Shown here one piece after another: positions 1-7,115 of a stretch of DNA of 10,768 nt. The position numbers and the translations under genes were made by a program. The first letter of the stretch is position 1, and every line of letters begins with the position of its first letter. The notes under the pieces are model-generated. The model had not been told where the DNA came from and ran no database searches. It saw only the letters and a program-made list of their open reading frames with translations. Source of the stretch: Gammaproteobacteria bacterium (GTDB lineage Bacteria > Pseudomonadota > Gammaproteobacteria > SMWH01); assembly GCA_004357005.1 (NCBI GenBank), contig SMWH01000030.1, forward strand, positions 1 to 10,768. The letters run 5' to 3'.

Positions 1-317
1 CTGTCCAGATCACCGATCTCGGTCTTGAGCGAGGACAACAGCGCAAGGCAGCCAAGCCGGGCAGCCTCATAGCCCTGCTCGATGGACAGATCATCCCCCA
101 ACCGGCCGGTGATGTAGCTTCCGTCAGGTCGCAGGGGACCGTGTCCAGCGAGAAATACCAGGTTGCCCGTGCGCGTACTGCGCACATAGTTGGCGGCTGG
201 CGCGGGCATCTCCGGCAAGGTGATCCCCATGGCCTCGAGCTTGCCTTCCACATCGGCGCCCACTGTCGCGCACGACACGAGCATGGCCACGCCCGACACG
301 AGCTGCAAGGGCTTCAT
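1..317 (-). CDS. Exported RidA/YjgF-family protein, partial (C-terminus beyond left edge)
   Basis: The first 105 residues are present. After an N-terminal hydrophobic stretch the sequence shows the pattern of the YjgF/chorismate-mutase-like branch of RidA: KLEAMGITLPEMPAPAANYV, then TGNLVFLAGHGPL and GYEAARLGCLAALSSLK. Family members are trimers. Well-studied ones deaminate reactive enamine/imine intermediates, but this branch is poorly characterised, so the substrate is unknown. The N-terminus, MKPLQLVSGVAMLVSC, looks like a signal peptide with a lipobox (LVSC, Cys16); signal peptidase I cleavage after VGA is the alternative. Either way the protein would be exported, which is unusual for RidA. 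The ATG lies 26 bp after the stop of the upstream thioredoxin-fold gene, with AGGAGA at 330-335 and GGGGGAC at 321-327 as possible ribosome-binding sequences. It is probably the third gene of the minus-strand operon. Confidence 0.82.
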   Translation of the reverse strand, partial: MKPLQLVSGVAMLVSCATVGADVEGKLEAMGITLPEMPAPAANYVRSTRTGNLVFLAGHGPLRPDGSYITGRLGDDLSIEQGYEAARLGCLALLSSLKTEIGDLD

Positions 318-343
318 GTTGTCCCCCGATTCTCCTGTGATGC

Positions 344-1624
344 TCAGCTGTGCTCGTCGAGCAACGTTTTCAGAATCGCCTCGAACTCAGCAAGCAATTG
401 ATCATGGTGTTCACCGGTTCCTGGACCGGAATAGCCACTATAGATCTTGCGTACCGTCCCGTCCCGGCCGACAAAAATTGTCGTGGGATACGCGATCACG
501 ATGTCCACGTCGGGAAGCGCCGCTGCCGCGTCGATCTTGTCGCTGGTACCACCCAACAACAGCGGGTATTCGATGCCATGACGCTCGGCGTAGCGGTCTA
601 TCTGCCTGCGGTCCCGCTCCACATTACCGGTAAATTCAAAGGCAATCCCCACGATCTCCAGGCCATCGGCGTTGTAGCGTCGGTACCACTCGGCCAGCAA
701 CGGCGCCTCATCATTGCAATTGGGACACCACGTTCCGAACAGGGTTACGACCAGGACTTTTCCATCGAAACGGGCATCGTCGTTCGTGACGCGCACACCA
801 TTCGAATCATCAAAAGCGAAGGCAAAACGCGATTCCTCATTGTTGACCCCGACGAGCGTCCAACCATCGGGAAGGACTTCTTCCCCTTCCGCGCGCCGAT
901 GCGCGGTCCAGGTAGCGTGATAGCTGTCCCTCGACCAGAAATCACCCGAGAGCTCTCCCTCAGAATCGGCTCGCGCCGTGAAAAGAAAGGCATGAGCCCC
1001 ATCGAAAGTCGACAGACGCAGCACGCCGTCTTCGAAACTCCCCTCCAGGAAACGGTAATCCCCCGTGGGCGTCAAAAAGGTGCCAGTTACCTTTTCCCCG
1101 GATTGGCGGAATTCCCCCTGGGCCGGCTCGGTACCATCCTCGTCAGTGAACTGCACCGCCCACTCGCCGCTGAGATCCGGGATCGCGTTTGCATCCCCCG
1201 GGCTCAGCCCGGTTTCCGCCAGCGGCCGAAACCGTTCCACATTCCCGCGCCGGGCGTGAAAAAACAGCACGGAGTCGCCTGCCGAAGCGGTCTTGCGCCA
1301 GCGCCCGCTCATGGTGTCACCCGACGCATCCAGTTCCGCCGTAATTTCTCCGTCGTACCAGGCAAAAGCCAGTTCCACCTGGCCGTCTTCGAAACTTACG
1401 GAACTGAAGGGCACGCGCTCATCGCCGTTCGTCACATACGCATACAGCTGTCCGTTGGCTTGTTCCTGGATCAGCAAGGCAAAGGGCAACTCGCCACCGG
1501 GAGATTCCAGCACCGCGCGCCATTCACCGACCAGCGAACGCCCATCTGTTCCTGACTGGCACCCGGCGACCAGCCCGGCGAGAACCAGAATCACAAGCAT
1601 CCACCGCAGAATTCGCATCGTCAT
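344..1624 (-). CDS. TlpA-like thioredoxin-fold lipoprotein with duplicated N-terminal beta-domain
   Basis: The protein has 426 residues. A lipoprotein signal (residues 1-21, lipobox VAGC, Cys22, with Gln at +2) suggests an outer-membrane lipoprotein facing the periplasm. Two similar beta-rich segments follow at about 30-125 and 150-245. Both begin with GEW and contain a SFEDG motif and a late SG(R/D)(W/F) turn. From about residue 250 there is an AhpC/TSA-TlpA thioredoxin fold with the redox motif WCPNC (Cys300/Cys303) and the cis-proline region YPTTIF. Thiol-disulfide exchange is the expected chemistry; the partner is unknown. The ATG overlaps the TGA of the upstream symporter (ATGA, 1621-1624) and has AAGGAA about 6 nt upstream, which favours this start over the in-frame ATG two codons later. 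Tight coupling to the symporter and the exported RidA protein suggests a shared periplasmic process, which is an inference. Confidence 0.88.
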   Translation of the reverse strand: MTMRILRWMLVILVLAGLVAGCQSGTDGRSLVGEWRAVLESPGGELPFALLIQEQANGQLYAYVTNGDERVPFSSVSFEDGQVELAFAWYDGEITAELDASGDTMSGRWRKTASAGDSVLFFHARRGNVERFRPLAETGLSPGDANAIPDLSGEWAVQFTDEDGTEPAQGEFRQSGEKVTGTFLTPTGDYRFLEGSFEDGVLRLSTFDGAHAFLFTARADSEGELSGDFWSRDSYHATWTAHRRAEGEEVLPDGWTLVGVNNEESRFAFAFDDSNGVRVTNDDARFDGKVLVVTLFGTWCPNCNDEAPLLAEWYRRYNADGLEIVGIAFEFTGNVERDRRQIDRYAERHGIEYPLLLGGTSDKIDAAAALPDVDIVIAYPTTIFVGRDGTVRKIYSGYSGPGTGEHHDQLLAEFEAILKTLLDEHS

Positions 1625-3045
1625 GTTCGTTTCCTTGCGGACCGGCTCCCGGCCCACGCGATGGCAAAGGCCAGGATGAAGGGCAGGTAACGCTCCAGGA
1701 TGTCCCCTGGCGTGTCGGGGAAATTGTTGATAATCACGGTACCGAGAAAACCGACACACATGGCCGTTAGCACAAAGCCGGGACGAATATCGCGCCCACT
1801 GATGCGTATCAGCAATATGGGGCCGAATGCGGACCCCACGGCATGCCACGCGAATAGCACCCGGGAAAAAATCGCCGCGCTGGCAAAGATCGCGATCGCG
1901 ACTGACGCCAGCGTCATCATCACCACTATCACCCGCGAATACAACAGCTGTCGTCGTGGGTTTTTTTGCCGAAGACGCAGACTGGAATCGTGGGTGACGC
2001 TGGAGGCGGCCACCAGTAACTGACTGTCGGTCGTAGACATGATCGCAGACAATACGGCCGCGACCACCACACCCGCGACCACCGGGGGCAACAATTCATC
2101 CGCGGCCAGGAAAAAAACCTGCTCGTTGTCCGGGACCTCGTTCATGAGGACACGGGCGCACAGCCCCAGGATGACCATGCCGATATAGACAACGAAGGCC
2201 CAGCCCATGGCTATTCGTCTACCGTGTTTCAAGGCTTGTGCATCCCGCAGCGCCATGAACCGGTTCACGACGTGAGGCTGGCCGGGGTATCCCCATCCGA
2301 TGCCCAGCAGACCAACCGCGAAAGCGAGCCCTGCGCCCGCGGTCTGCTCGGTACTCCAACTGAGCAGGCCCGGTTCATTCAGCGCGCGCAGACCCGCCAT
2401 CAACCCGTCGAAACCCCCAACAGTCACCAGCGCCACCGCAGGCAAAAGGATGGACGAGGCGGCCATGAGCAGGCCTTGCACCGTATCGGTGACGCTCACG
2501 GCCCAGAACCCTCCCAACAGGATGTAGATCACCACGATTCCCGCCCCGATCAACATGCTCGTTTCCATGGACAGGTCAAACAGGCTGTTGAACATGTTGC
2601 CGGCGGCCTGGAATTGCGCGGCGATATAGAACAGGAAGGCGAATACCGTGATGAAAGCCGCCACGTTCACGATCACTGGCCGCAGGGGCGTGGGTTCATT
2701 CCCGGCCAGAAACCCGGTCAAGGTGATGGCGCCGGACGCGCGACTCATGGGCATGAGTCTCGGGGCGACGAAAAACCAGTTGATGGCGAAGCCCGAAATG
2801 GTGGCGGGGATCAACCAGATGGCCGGGAGACCCCACAGATATGCCGCCCCGCTGACCCCCAGCAGGGTCCAGGCCGACGACGAACTCGCGGACGCCGAGA
2901 TAGCTGCAACCCACGGCCCCAGCCGCCGTCCGCCCAGAAAGAAATCGTCCTCGTCCCGGGTACGCCGCCGGGCCCACAGCCCGATCCCGATGAGCAGGAT
3001 GTTGTAGGCGACCAGTGTCACAACGATGACGACGGTTCGGCTCAT
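1621..3045 (-). CDS. Sodium:solute symporter (SSS family), PutP-like
   Basis: This 474-residue, very hydrophobic protein has about 13 predicted membrane segments, a typical length for the SSS family of Na+-coupled uptake carriers. It aligns with E. coli PutP without length shift near the N-terminus: LGPWVAAISASASSSSAW covers the PutP sodium-site helix (residues 43-60). Further on are GWGYPGQPHVVNRFMAL, NEQVFFLAADELLPP and the second sodium-site helix AIMSTTDSQLLVAASS (Ser337/Thr338, matching PutP Ser340/Thr341). PutP Asp55 is replaced by Ser. The transported solute cannot be fixed from sequence; proline or another small organic solute is possible. The start at 3045 (MSRTVV) gives the normal N-terminus, and the longer in-frame extension upstream is Cys/Pro-rich and not SSS-like. 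The Shine-Dalgarno sequence is weak. It is the first gene of the minus-strand operon and overlaps the next gene by 4 bp. Confidence 0.9.
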   Translation of the reverse strand: MSRTVVIVVTLVAYNILLIGIGLWARRRTRDEDDFFLGGRRLGPWVAAISASASSSSAWTLLGVSGAAYLWGLPAIWLIPATISGFAINWFFVAPRLMPMSRASGAITLTGFLAGNEPTPLRPVIVNVAAFITVFAFLFYIAAQFQAAGNMFNSLFDLSMETSMLIGAGIVVIYILLGGFWAVSVTDTVQGLLMAASSILLPAVALVTVGGFDGLMAGLRALNEPGLLSWSTEQTAGAGLAFAVGLLGIGWGYPGQPHVVNRFMALRDAQALKHGRRIAMGWAFVVYIGMVILGLCARVLMNEVPDNEQVFFLAADELLPPVVAGVVVAAVLSAIMSTTDSQLLVAASSVTHDSSLRLRQKNPRRQLLYSRVIVVMMTLASVAIAIFASAAIFSRVLFAWHAVGSAFGPILLIRISGRDIRPGFVLTAMCVGFLGTVIINNFPDTPGDILERYLPFILAFAIAWAGSRSARKRT

Positions 3046-3078
3046 ATGGGCTGGACAATCCCCACGGGTTGGGGTGCA

Positions 3079-3084
3079 ATGATA
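3079..3084 (-). promoter_or_regulatory. Candidate -10 box for the symporter operon
   Basis: On the minus strand this reads TATCAT, 5 of 6 matches to the sigma-70 -10 hexamer, 34 bp upstream of the symporter ATG. No convincing -35 hexamer lies 16-18 bp further upstream, so the assignment is tentative. The divergent 151-bp gap (3046-3196) must hold promoters for both directions. I see no clear plus-strand promoter in it. A short inverted repeat, CCCCA/TGGGG at 3060-3074, lies between this box and the symporter start. Confidence 0.25.
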
Positions 3085-3196
3085 GCCTGTGCAGCGAGGG
3101 TGCAGCTGTGGCGCCGGGTAACAAGGCTCCGGGCAACATCGGTCCCACCATCCCACTGCGCAATACCCGGGACGCACCACAAAACAGGGGGCAACC

Positions 3197-3526
3197 ATGA
3201 AGACTTTTCTGAGGGCACTCGCTCTGTCCGCGCTGCTGGTATCAGCCGGCGCGCTGGCGGAACAGCCCTATGACACCATCGATCAGGCGCAAAAGGCCTA
3301 CGACGCGGCTCAAGCCGCCGGAGCATTGCAATTCTCGCCGGACGAAATGTCGCTGGCCAGGGCACGGCTGCAAAAAGCCCGCGACTGGCACAAACGCACC
3401 AACGATTCCGTCATTCTCGCCCGCACCGCGCTGGTAACGGCTGAGTACGCCAACGCCGTCGCCGACAAGGCGAATGCCGAAGCGGAACTGGCCCAATGGC
3501 AAAAGAAAATGGACGAACTGAACTAG
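3197..3526 (+). CDS. Small secreted DUF4398-type envelope protein
   Basis: This 109-residue protein has a Sec signal peptide (MKTFLRALALSALLVSAGALA, cleavage likely after ALA, residues 19-21). The mature part is a helical, Ala-rich domain with the DUF4398 pattern: an early A..A..A segment, a GALQFSPDEMSLARARLQKA core and a charged C-terminal helix. Such proteins are often encoded beside OmpA-like proteins with a related N-terminal helical domain, as here. Their exact role is unknown; envelope structure or stress is assumed. GGGGGCAACC precedes the ATG as the ribosome-binding region. The TAG stop is embedded in the AGGAGG of the next gene, so the two are co-transcribed and probably translationally coupled. 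Family assignment is from recalled pattern, not a search. Confidence 0.8.
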   Translation: MKTFLRALALSALLVSAGALAEQPYDTIDQAQKAYDAAQAAGALQFSPDEMSLARARLQKARDWHKRTNDSVILARTALVTAEYANAVADKANAEAELAQWQKKMDELN

Positions 3527-3538
3527 GAGGACATCATC

Positions 3539-4444
3539 ATGAGAAACATCATCATCGTTTCCCTGTTGCTCGGCCTGTTCAGTTTTTCCGTCCAGGCCCA
3601 GGAAACAGAAAGCAAAGATCAGTTGGAAAAGGATTACGCCGCCTTGAAGGCGAATTCCGAGGTAGTGGGTTACGCGCCGGAACAACTGAAGCTCACCGAT
3701 GCCGCCTACGAGGAAATGCAGAAATATCATTACAAGTCGCGGGGCGCCTATCGCACTTTCCTGCGTTACCAGACGCAGATGCGCATCGCCCAGACCTACG
3801 CCGCCGGCGCCGCCGCCAAGGCGAAAGCCGCGACGGCCGAACTGGAGACCCGTTATGACTTCATGATATCTGAACGCGCCAAGGCCATGGCCGATGCCCA
3901 ACGCATGCTGGCCGAGCAACAGGCTTCCGCCGCCGCCGCCGCTCAGCAAGTGGCGGAAGGTCAGGCTAAGGAAGCGTCCATGGCAGCCCGGGAAGCGGCA
4001 CTTTCGGCCCGCGAGGCCCAGCTGAGCGCCCAGGAAGCGCAGGTGAAGATGCTGGCCATGTCCCAGGAACTGGCAGATCTGAAGGCCAAACAGACCGACC
4101 GCGGCATGGTGGTGACCCTGGGCAGCGCCCTGTTCCAGACCGATTCCGCCACCTTGAAGGCGGGAGCCGAACGCAACCTGGGAGAACTGGCCAAGTACAT
4201 GACTGACTTCCCCCAGGCCAAAGCCACGATCGAAGGGCACACGGACAATACCGGCGACCCGGCTTACAACCAGCAGCTGTCCGCGAAACGCGCCCAGGCG
4301 GTAGCCAATTACCTGACCGGCCATGGTGTGGATGCATCCCGCGTCAGCGCCGAGGGCCTGGGACAGGACTACCCCATCGCGCCCAACGACACCGAAGCCG
4401 GCCGCCAGCAGAACCGGCGGGTGGAAGTGATCCTCACCCAATAA
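3539..4444 (+). CDS. OmpA-family peptidoglycan-binding protein with coiled-coil region
   Basis: The protein has 301 residues. A Sec signal peptide ends at VQA (residue 20). Residues about 25-105 are a helical segment resembling the DUF4398 domain of the preceding gene (KANSEVVGYAPEQLKLTDAAYEEMQK). Residues about 105-185 form a long Ala/Glu/Gln-rich coiled coil with repeats such as AREAALSAREAQLSAQEAQ. Residues about 188-301 are an OmpA C-terminal domain: GSALFQTDSATL, GHTDNTGD, NQQLSAKRAQAVANYL and a terminal NRRVEV. Asp236 and Arg251, 15 residues apart, match the diaminopimelate-binding Asp/Arg pair known from Acinetobacter OmpA. There is no beta-barrel, so it is probably a periplasmic spacer bound to the cell wall and not a porin. 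AGGAGG lies 8 nt before the ATG, overlapping the upstream stop. A terminator follows 24 bp after the stop. Confidence 0.9.
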   Translation: MRNIIIVSLLLGLFSFSVQAQETESKDQLEKDYAALKANSEVVGYAPEQLKLTDAAYEEMQKYHYKSRGAYRTFLRYQTQMRIAQTYAAGAAAKAKAATAELETRYDFMISERAKAMADAQRMLAEQQASAAAAAQQVAEGQAKEASMAAREAALSAREAQLSAQEAQVKMLAMSQELADLKAKQTDRGMVVTLGSALFQTDSATLKAGAERNLGELAKYMTDFPQAKATIEGHTDNTGDPAYNQQLSAKRAQAVANYLTGHGVDASRVSAEGLGQDYPIAPNDTEAGRQQNRRVEVILTQ

Positions 4445-4468
4445 CAACGGTTTCAGGAATGCACTTCC

Positions 4469-4498
4469 GAGCCCCGCCCCGGCGGGGCTCTTTTTTTT
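4469..4498 (+). terminator. Rho-independent terminator of the OmpA-like operon
   Basis: A perfect 10-bp GC-rich inverted repeat, GAGCCCCGCC (4469-4478) and GGCGGGGCTC (4481-4490), is followed directly by eight T residues (4491-4498). The central 2-nt gap means the innermost pairs probably open to give a tetraloop or larger. It begins 24 bp after the stop of the OmpA-like gene. Confidence 0.93.
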
Positions 4499-4520
4499 CA
4501 CAGCGACGATGCCCCCGGGC

Positions 4521-4550
4521 TTGCCCGCCCGCTCGAGCTGGGCCTATGCT
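4521..4550 (+). promoter_or_regulatory. Candidate sigma-70 promoter for the SET-domain gene
   Basis: TTGCCC (4521-4526) and TATGCT (4545-4550) are separated by 18 bp, and each hexamer matches consensus at 4 of 6 positions. It sits just after the preceding terminator and before the SET gene, where an independent promoter is needed. Transcription would begin near 4557, leaving only about 8 nt before the GTG at 4565 but about 26 nt before the ATG at 4583. That supports the ATG start. Confidence 0.35.
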
Positions 4551-4582
4551 CGGGAACCCACGGAGTGCAGGCGAGCCAATAC

Positions 4583-5026
4583 ATGCGGGAACTGACGCAA
4601 ACAGGAGTTCTTGAAGTGCTCAACGGCGGCCCACGGCTTGCGGAAATCCCGCGATGCGAACCCGATGTCTCGATCTTTTACGTGGCAACTTCCACCATCC
4701 ACGGCCAGGGCGTTTTCGCCGGCCGACGGCTCAGGCGCGACGAGGTTATCGGGAGTTATCAGGGACTGCCCACACGCGAAGACGGCACCTATGTGCTGTG
4801 GCTGTACGAGGACGAGGAATGGCGCGGCATCGAGGGCACCGGGCCTTTGCGCTTTCTCAACCACTCCTGCGATCCCAACGCGGATTTCGACGGCTGCGAG
4901 CTTTACGCGCTGCGCGACATCGCAACCGGGGAGGAAATCACCTTCCACTACGGCGAGGAATGGGAGGGGTTCTGCGATGATGCCGCCACGGATCCTGCCG
5001 ACGAAGCCAGGGACGAAGAAGAATAA
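4583..5026 (+). CDS. SET-domain protein (putative protein-lysine methyltransferase)
   Basis: This 147-residue protein consists almost entirely of a compact SET domain. The N-terminal SET element is STIHGQGVFAGRRLRRDEVI (about residues 41-60). The AdoMet- and lysine-channel motif RFLNHSCDPNA is followed by GEEITFHYGEEW with the catalytic-type Tyr. There is no zinc-binding post-SET cluster; a single Cys follows, and the C-terminus is highly acidic (DEARDEEE). SET proteins use S-adenosylmethionine to methylate lysines. The substrates of short bacterial members are mostly unknown, and none is indicated here. The start is set at ATG 4583, with AGGCGAG about 7 nt upstream; an in-frame GTG at 4565 would add six residues. 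It is a single-gene unit between two terminators and converges on groEL. Confidence 0.85.
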   Translation: MRELTQTGVLEVLNGGPRLAEIPRCEPDVSIFYVATSTIHGQGVFAGRRLRRDEVIGSYQGLPTREDGTYVLWLYEDEEWRGIEGTGPLRFLNHSCDPNADFDGCELYALRDIATGEEITFHYGEEWEGFCDDAATDPADEARDEEE

Positions 5027-5056
5027 AAAAAGCCCCGCATCAAGCGGGGCTTTCTT
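5025..5056. terminator. Bidirectional terminator between the SET gene and groEL
   Basis: A perfect inverted repeat, AAAGCCCCGC (5029-5038) and GCGGGGCTTT (5044-5053), has a 5-nt loop. Seven A residues on the left (5025-5031) give a U tract for leftward groEL transcripts. TTTCTT on the right (5051-5056) gives a shorter U-rich tract for the rightward SET transcript. Its placement between convergent stops fits a shared terminator that works better on the minus strand. Confidence 0.92.
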
Positions 5057-5078
5057 GTCAGCAGGCGGATAGACTGAA

Positions 5079-6722
5079 TTACATCATGCCGCCCATACCA
5101 CCCATGCCGCCCATATCACCCACGTCGGGCATGCCCTTCTCGTCCTTCGGGGCCTCGGCCACCATGGCCTCGGTGGTGATCAGCAGACCCGCCACCGAGG
5201 AGGCGTTCTGCAGCGCAGCACGCGTCACCTTGGTGGGATCCAGAATACCCATCTCCACCAAGTCACCATACTCGCCGGTCTGGGCGTTGTACCCGAAGGC
5301 GCCCTTGCCTTCCATGACCTTGTTGACCACCACGGACGGCTCGGCGCCGGAGTTCTGGACGATCTGGCGCAGGGGCTCCTCCATCGCGCGCATGGCGATC
5401 TGCACGCCCACATCCTGGTCGTGGTTGTCACCCTTGATCTTGCCGGTGGCCTGCAGGGCACGAATCAGCGCCACACCGCCGCCGGGGACCACGCCTTCTT
5501 CCACCGCTGCACGGGTCGCGTGCAGGGCGTCCTCGACGCGGGCTTTCTTCTCCTTCATCTCGATCTCTGTAGCCGCGCCGACCTTGACCACCGCAACACC
5601 GCCGGCCAGCTTGGCCACGCGCTCCTGCAGCTTTTCCTTGTCATAGTCGGAGGTGGCATCCTCGATCTGGGTACGGATCTGGTTGATCCGCCCTTCGATC
5701 TTGTCGTGCTCACCCGCGCCATCGATGATCGTGGTGTTCTCCTTGGTGATCTGCACCTTCTTGGCCTGACCCAGTTGGTCGAGCGTAGCCTTCTCCAGGG
5801 ACAGACCCACTTCTTCGGAGATCACCTGACCGCCGACCAGGACAGCGACGTCTTCCAGCATGGCCTTGCGACGGTCGCCGAAACCCGGCGCCTTGACCGC
5901 GGACACCTTGACAATGCCGCGCAGGTTGTTGACCACCAGGGTGGCCAGGGCCTCGCCTTCCACATCCTCGGACACGATCAGCAACGACTGACCGGACTTG
6001 GCGACAGCTTCCAGCACCGGCAGGAGATCCCGCACGCTGGAAATCTTCTTGTCGTACAACAGAATGTAGGGATTCTCCAGCTCCACGGACATATTCTGCT
6101 GATTGTTGATGAAGTACGGCGACAGATAGCCGCGGTCGAACTGCATGCCTTCAACCACATCCAGCTCGTTGTCGAGACCGGTACCGTCTTCCACCGTGAT
6201 CACCCCTTCCTGACCAACCTTCTCCATCGCGTCGGCAATCAGCTTGCCGATTACTTCGTCGGCATTCGCGGAAATAGTGCCCACCTGGGCGATAGCCTTG
6301 GCGTCCTTGCAGGGCTTGGAAAGCTTCTGCAGCTCGTCCACGATTGCACACACCGCTTTGTCCAGGCCGCGTTTGAGGTCCATGGGGTTCATGCCCGCGG
6401 CGACGGCCTTGAGGCCTTCCACGAACATTTGTTGAGCGAGCACACTGGCGGTGGTGGTACCGTCACCGGCCACATCAGAGGTTTGCGAAGCGACCTCTTT
6501 CACCATTTGCGCACCCATATTCTCGAATCTGTCCTTGAGCTCGATTTCCTTGGCGACGGACACGCCGTCCTTGGTCACCGTCGGGGCACCGAAACTCTTC
6601 TCCAGGATCACGTTGCGGCCCTTGGGACCCAGCGTAATCTTGACGGCATTCGCCAGCACATTGACTCCGTTGAGCAAACTGCGGCGAGCGTCTTCAGCAA
6701 ACTTGACGTCTTTGGCACTCAT
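5079..6722 (-). CDS. groEL: 60-kDa chaperonin GroEL
   Basis: This 547-residue protein is essentially the length of E. coli GroEL (548) and complete from MSAKDVKF to the Gly-Met tail ending GGMGGMGGMM. It contains the ATP-site segments TLGPKGRNVILE and GDGTTTASVLAQ with the catalytic-type Asp, the hinge/nucleotide motif GGGVALIRAL, and the group I signature AAVEEGVVPGGG. GroEL forms a double heptameric cytosolic ring that folds proteins in an ATP-driven cycle with GroES. The coding region is 30 bp downstream of groES, with AAGGAGAG 9 nt before the ATG, so the two are co-transcribed. Control is inferred from the groES upstream region (CIRCE plus a sigma-32-like promoter). Nothing unusual was seen in the sequence. 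Confidence 0.99.
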   Translation of the reverse strand: MSAKDVKFAEDARRSLLNGVNVLANAVKITLGPKGRNVILEKSFGAPTVTKDGVSVAKEIELKDRFENMGAQMVKEVASQTSDVAGDGTTTASVLAQQMFVEGLKAVAAGMNPMDLKRGLDKAVCAIVDELQKLSKPCKDAKAIAQVGTISANADEVIGKLIADAMEKVGQEGVITVEDGTGLDNELDVVEGMQFDRGYLSPYFINNQQNMSVELENPYILLYDKKISSVRDLLPVLEAVAKSGQSLLIVSEDVEGEALATLVVNNLRGIVKVSAVKAPGFGDRRKAMLEDVAVLVGGQVISEEVGLSLEKATLDQLGQAKKVQITKENTTIIDGAGEHDKIEGRINQIRTQIEDATSDYDKEKLQERVAKLAGGVAVVKVGAATEIEMKEKKARVEDALHATRAAVEEGVVPGGGVALIRALQATGKIKGDNHDQDVGVQIAMRAMEEPLRQIVQNSGAEPSVVVNKVMEGKGAFGYNAQTGEYGDLVEMGILDPTKVTRAALQNASSVAGLLITTEAMVAEAPKDEKGMPDVGDMGGMGGMGGMM

Positions 6723-6752
6723 GTCTCTTTCTCTCCTTAAATGGGACTGCGG

Positions 6753-7043
6753 TTAGCCTTCCAGCACCGCCATTACGTCTTCTTCGCGCATCACCAGCAG
6801 ATCTTCGTCGTCAATCCTGACCTCGGTGCCGGAATACTTTCCGAACAACACCTGGTCGCCTACCTTGACGTCGAGCGGACGCACATCGCCGTTCTCGAGG
6901 ATCTTGCCCTTGCCGACAGCCTTGACCTCGCCCTTGACGGGCTTTTCGGCCGCGTTGTCAGGGATGACGATGCCGCCCGGGGAGGTGCGCTCCTCTTCCG
7001 TGCGCTTGATGAGCACCCGATCGTGCAACGGACGAATCTTCAT
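6753..7043 (-). CDS. groES: 10-kDa co-chaperonin GroES
   Basis: The 96-residue protein has the usual GroES features: MKIRPLHDRVLIKR at the start, the mobile-loop region around EEERTSPGGIVIPDNA that docks on GroEL, the core GEVKAVGKG, and the C-terminal VGDQVLFGKYSGTEV...DEDLLVMREEDVMAVLEG. It forms the heptameric lid of the GroEL chamber. AAGGAG lies about 9 nt before the ATG. It is the first gene of the groESL operon, with a 72-nt stretch between its start and the CIRCE operator. Confidence 0.99.
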   Translation of the reverse strand: MKIRPLHDRVLIKRTEEERTSPGGIVIPDNAAEKPVKGEVKAVGKGKILENGDVRPLDVKVGDQVLFGKYSGTEVRIDDEDLLVMREEDVMAVLEG

Positions 7044-7083
7044 GAATCGTTCTCCTTTGTCATTTGTGATGAGTAGCGGGAAA

Positions 7084-7115
7084 CAGGAAGCCGGGACGAA
7101 ACCCCGCCCGGCCTG
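7084..7115 (-). other. Predicted hairpin in the groES 5' leader
   Basis: In the groESL transcript, GCCGGG (7107-7112 as complement) can pair with CCCGGC (7090-7095), extended by CAG/CTG arms with a 3-nt bulge. The loop is 11 nt. It lies immediately downstream of CIRCE and about 40 nt upstream of the groES start, and it does not sequester the Shine-Dalgarno. It could affect mRNA stability; no function is shown by the sequence. Confidence 0.4.

Noticed and set aside
350..1555. 401-codon plus-strand ORF opposite the thioredoxin-fold lipoprotein gene
   Set aside because: It is antisense to a gene with a clear lipobox and CXXC motif, and its product has no recognisable domain.
2224..3273. 349-codon plus-strand ORF opposite the symporter
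   Set aside because: It lies antisense to a well-supported transporter and crosses the divergent promoter region. The composition (Arg, Gly, Pro, His, Gln) is that of a shadow frame.
3242..4501. 419-codon minus-strand ORF opposite the DUF4398/OmpA genes
   Set aside because: Its Gly/Leu/His-rich product mirrors the Ala-rich repeats on the coding strand, and it runs through the terminator hairpin.
5421..6740. 439-codon plus-strand ORF opposite groEL
   Set aside because: It is a long antisense frame caused by GC-rich third positions of groEL, with no independent start signal or family resemblance.
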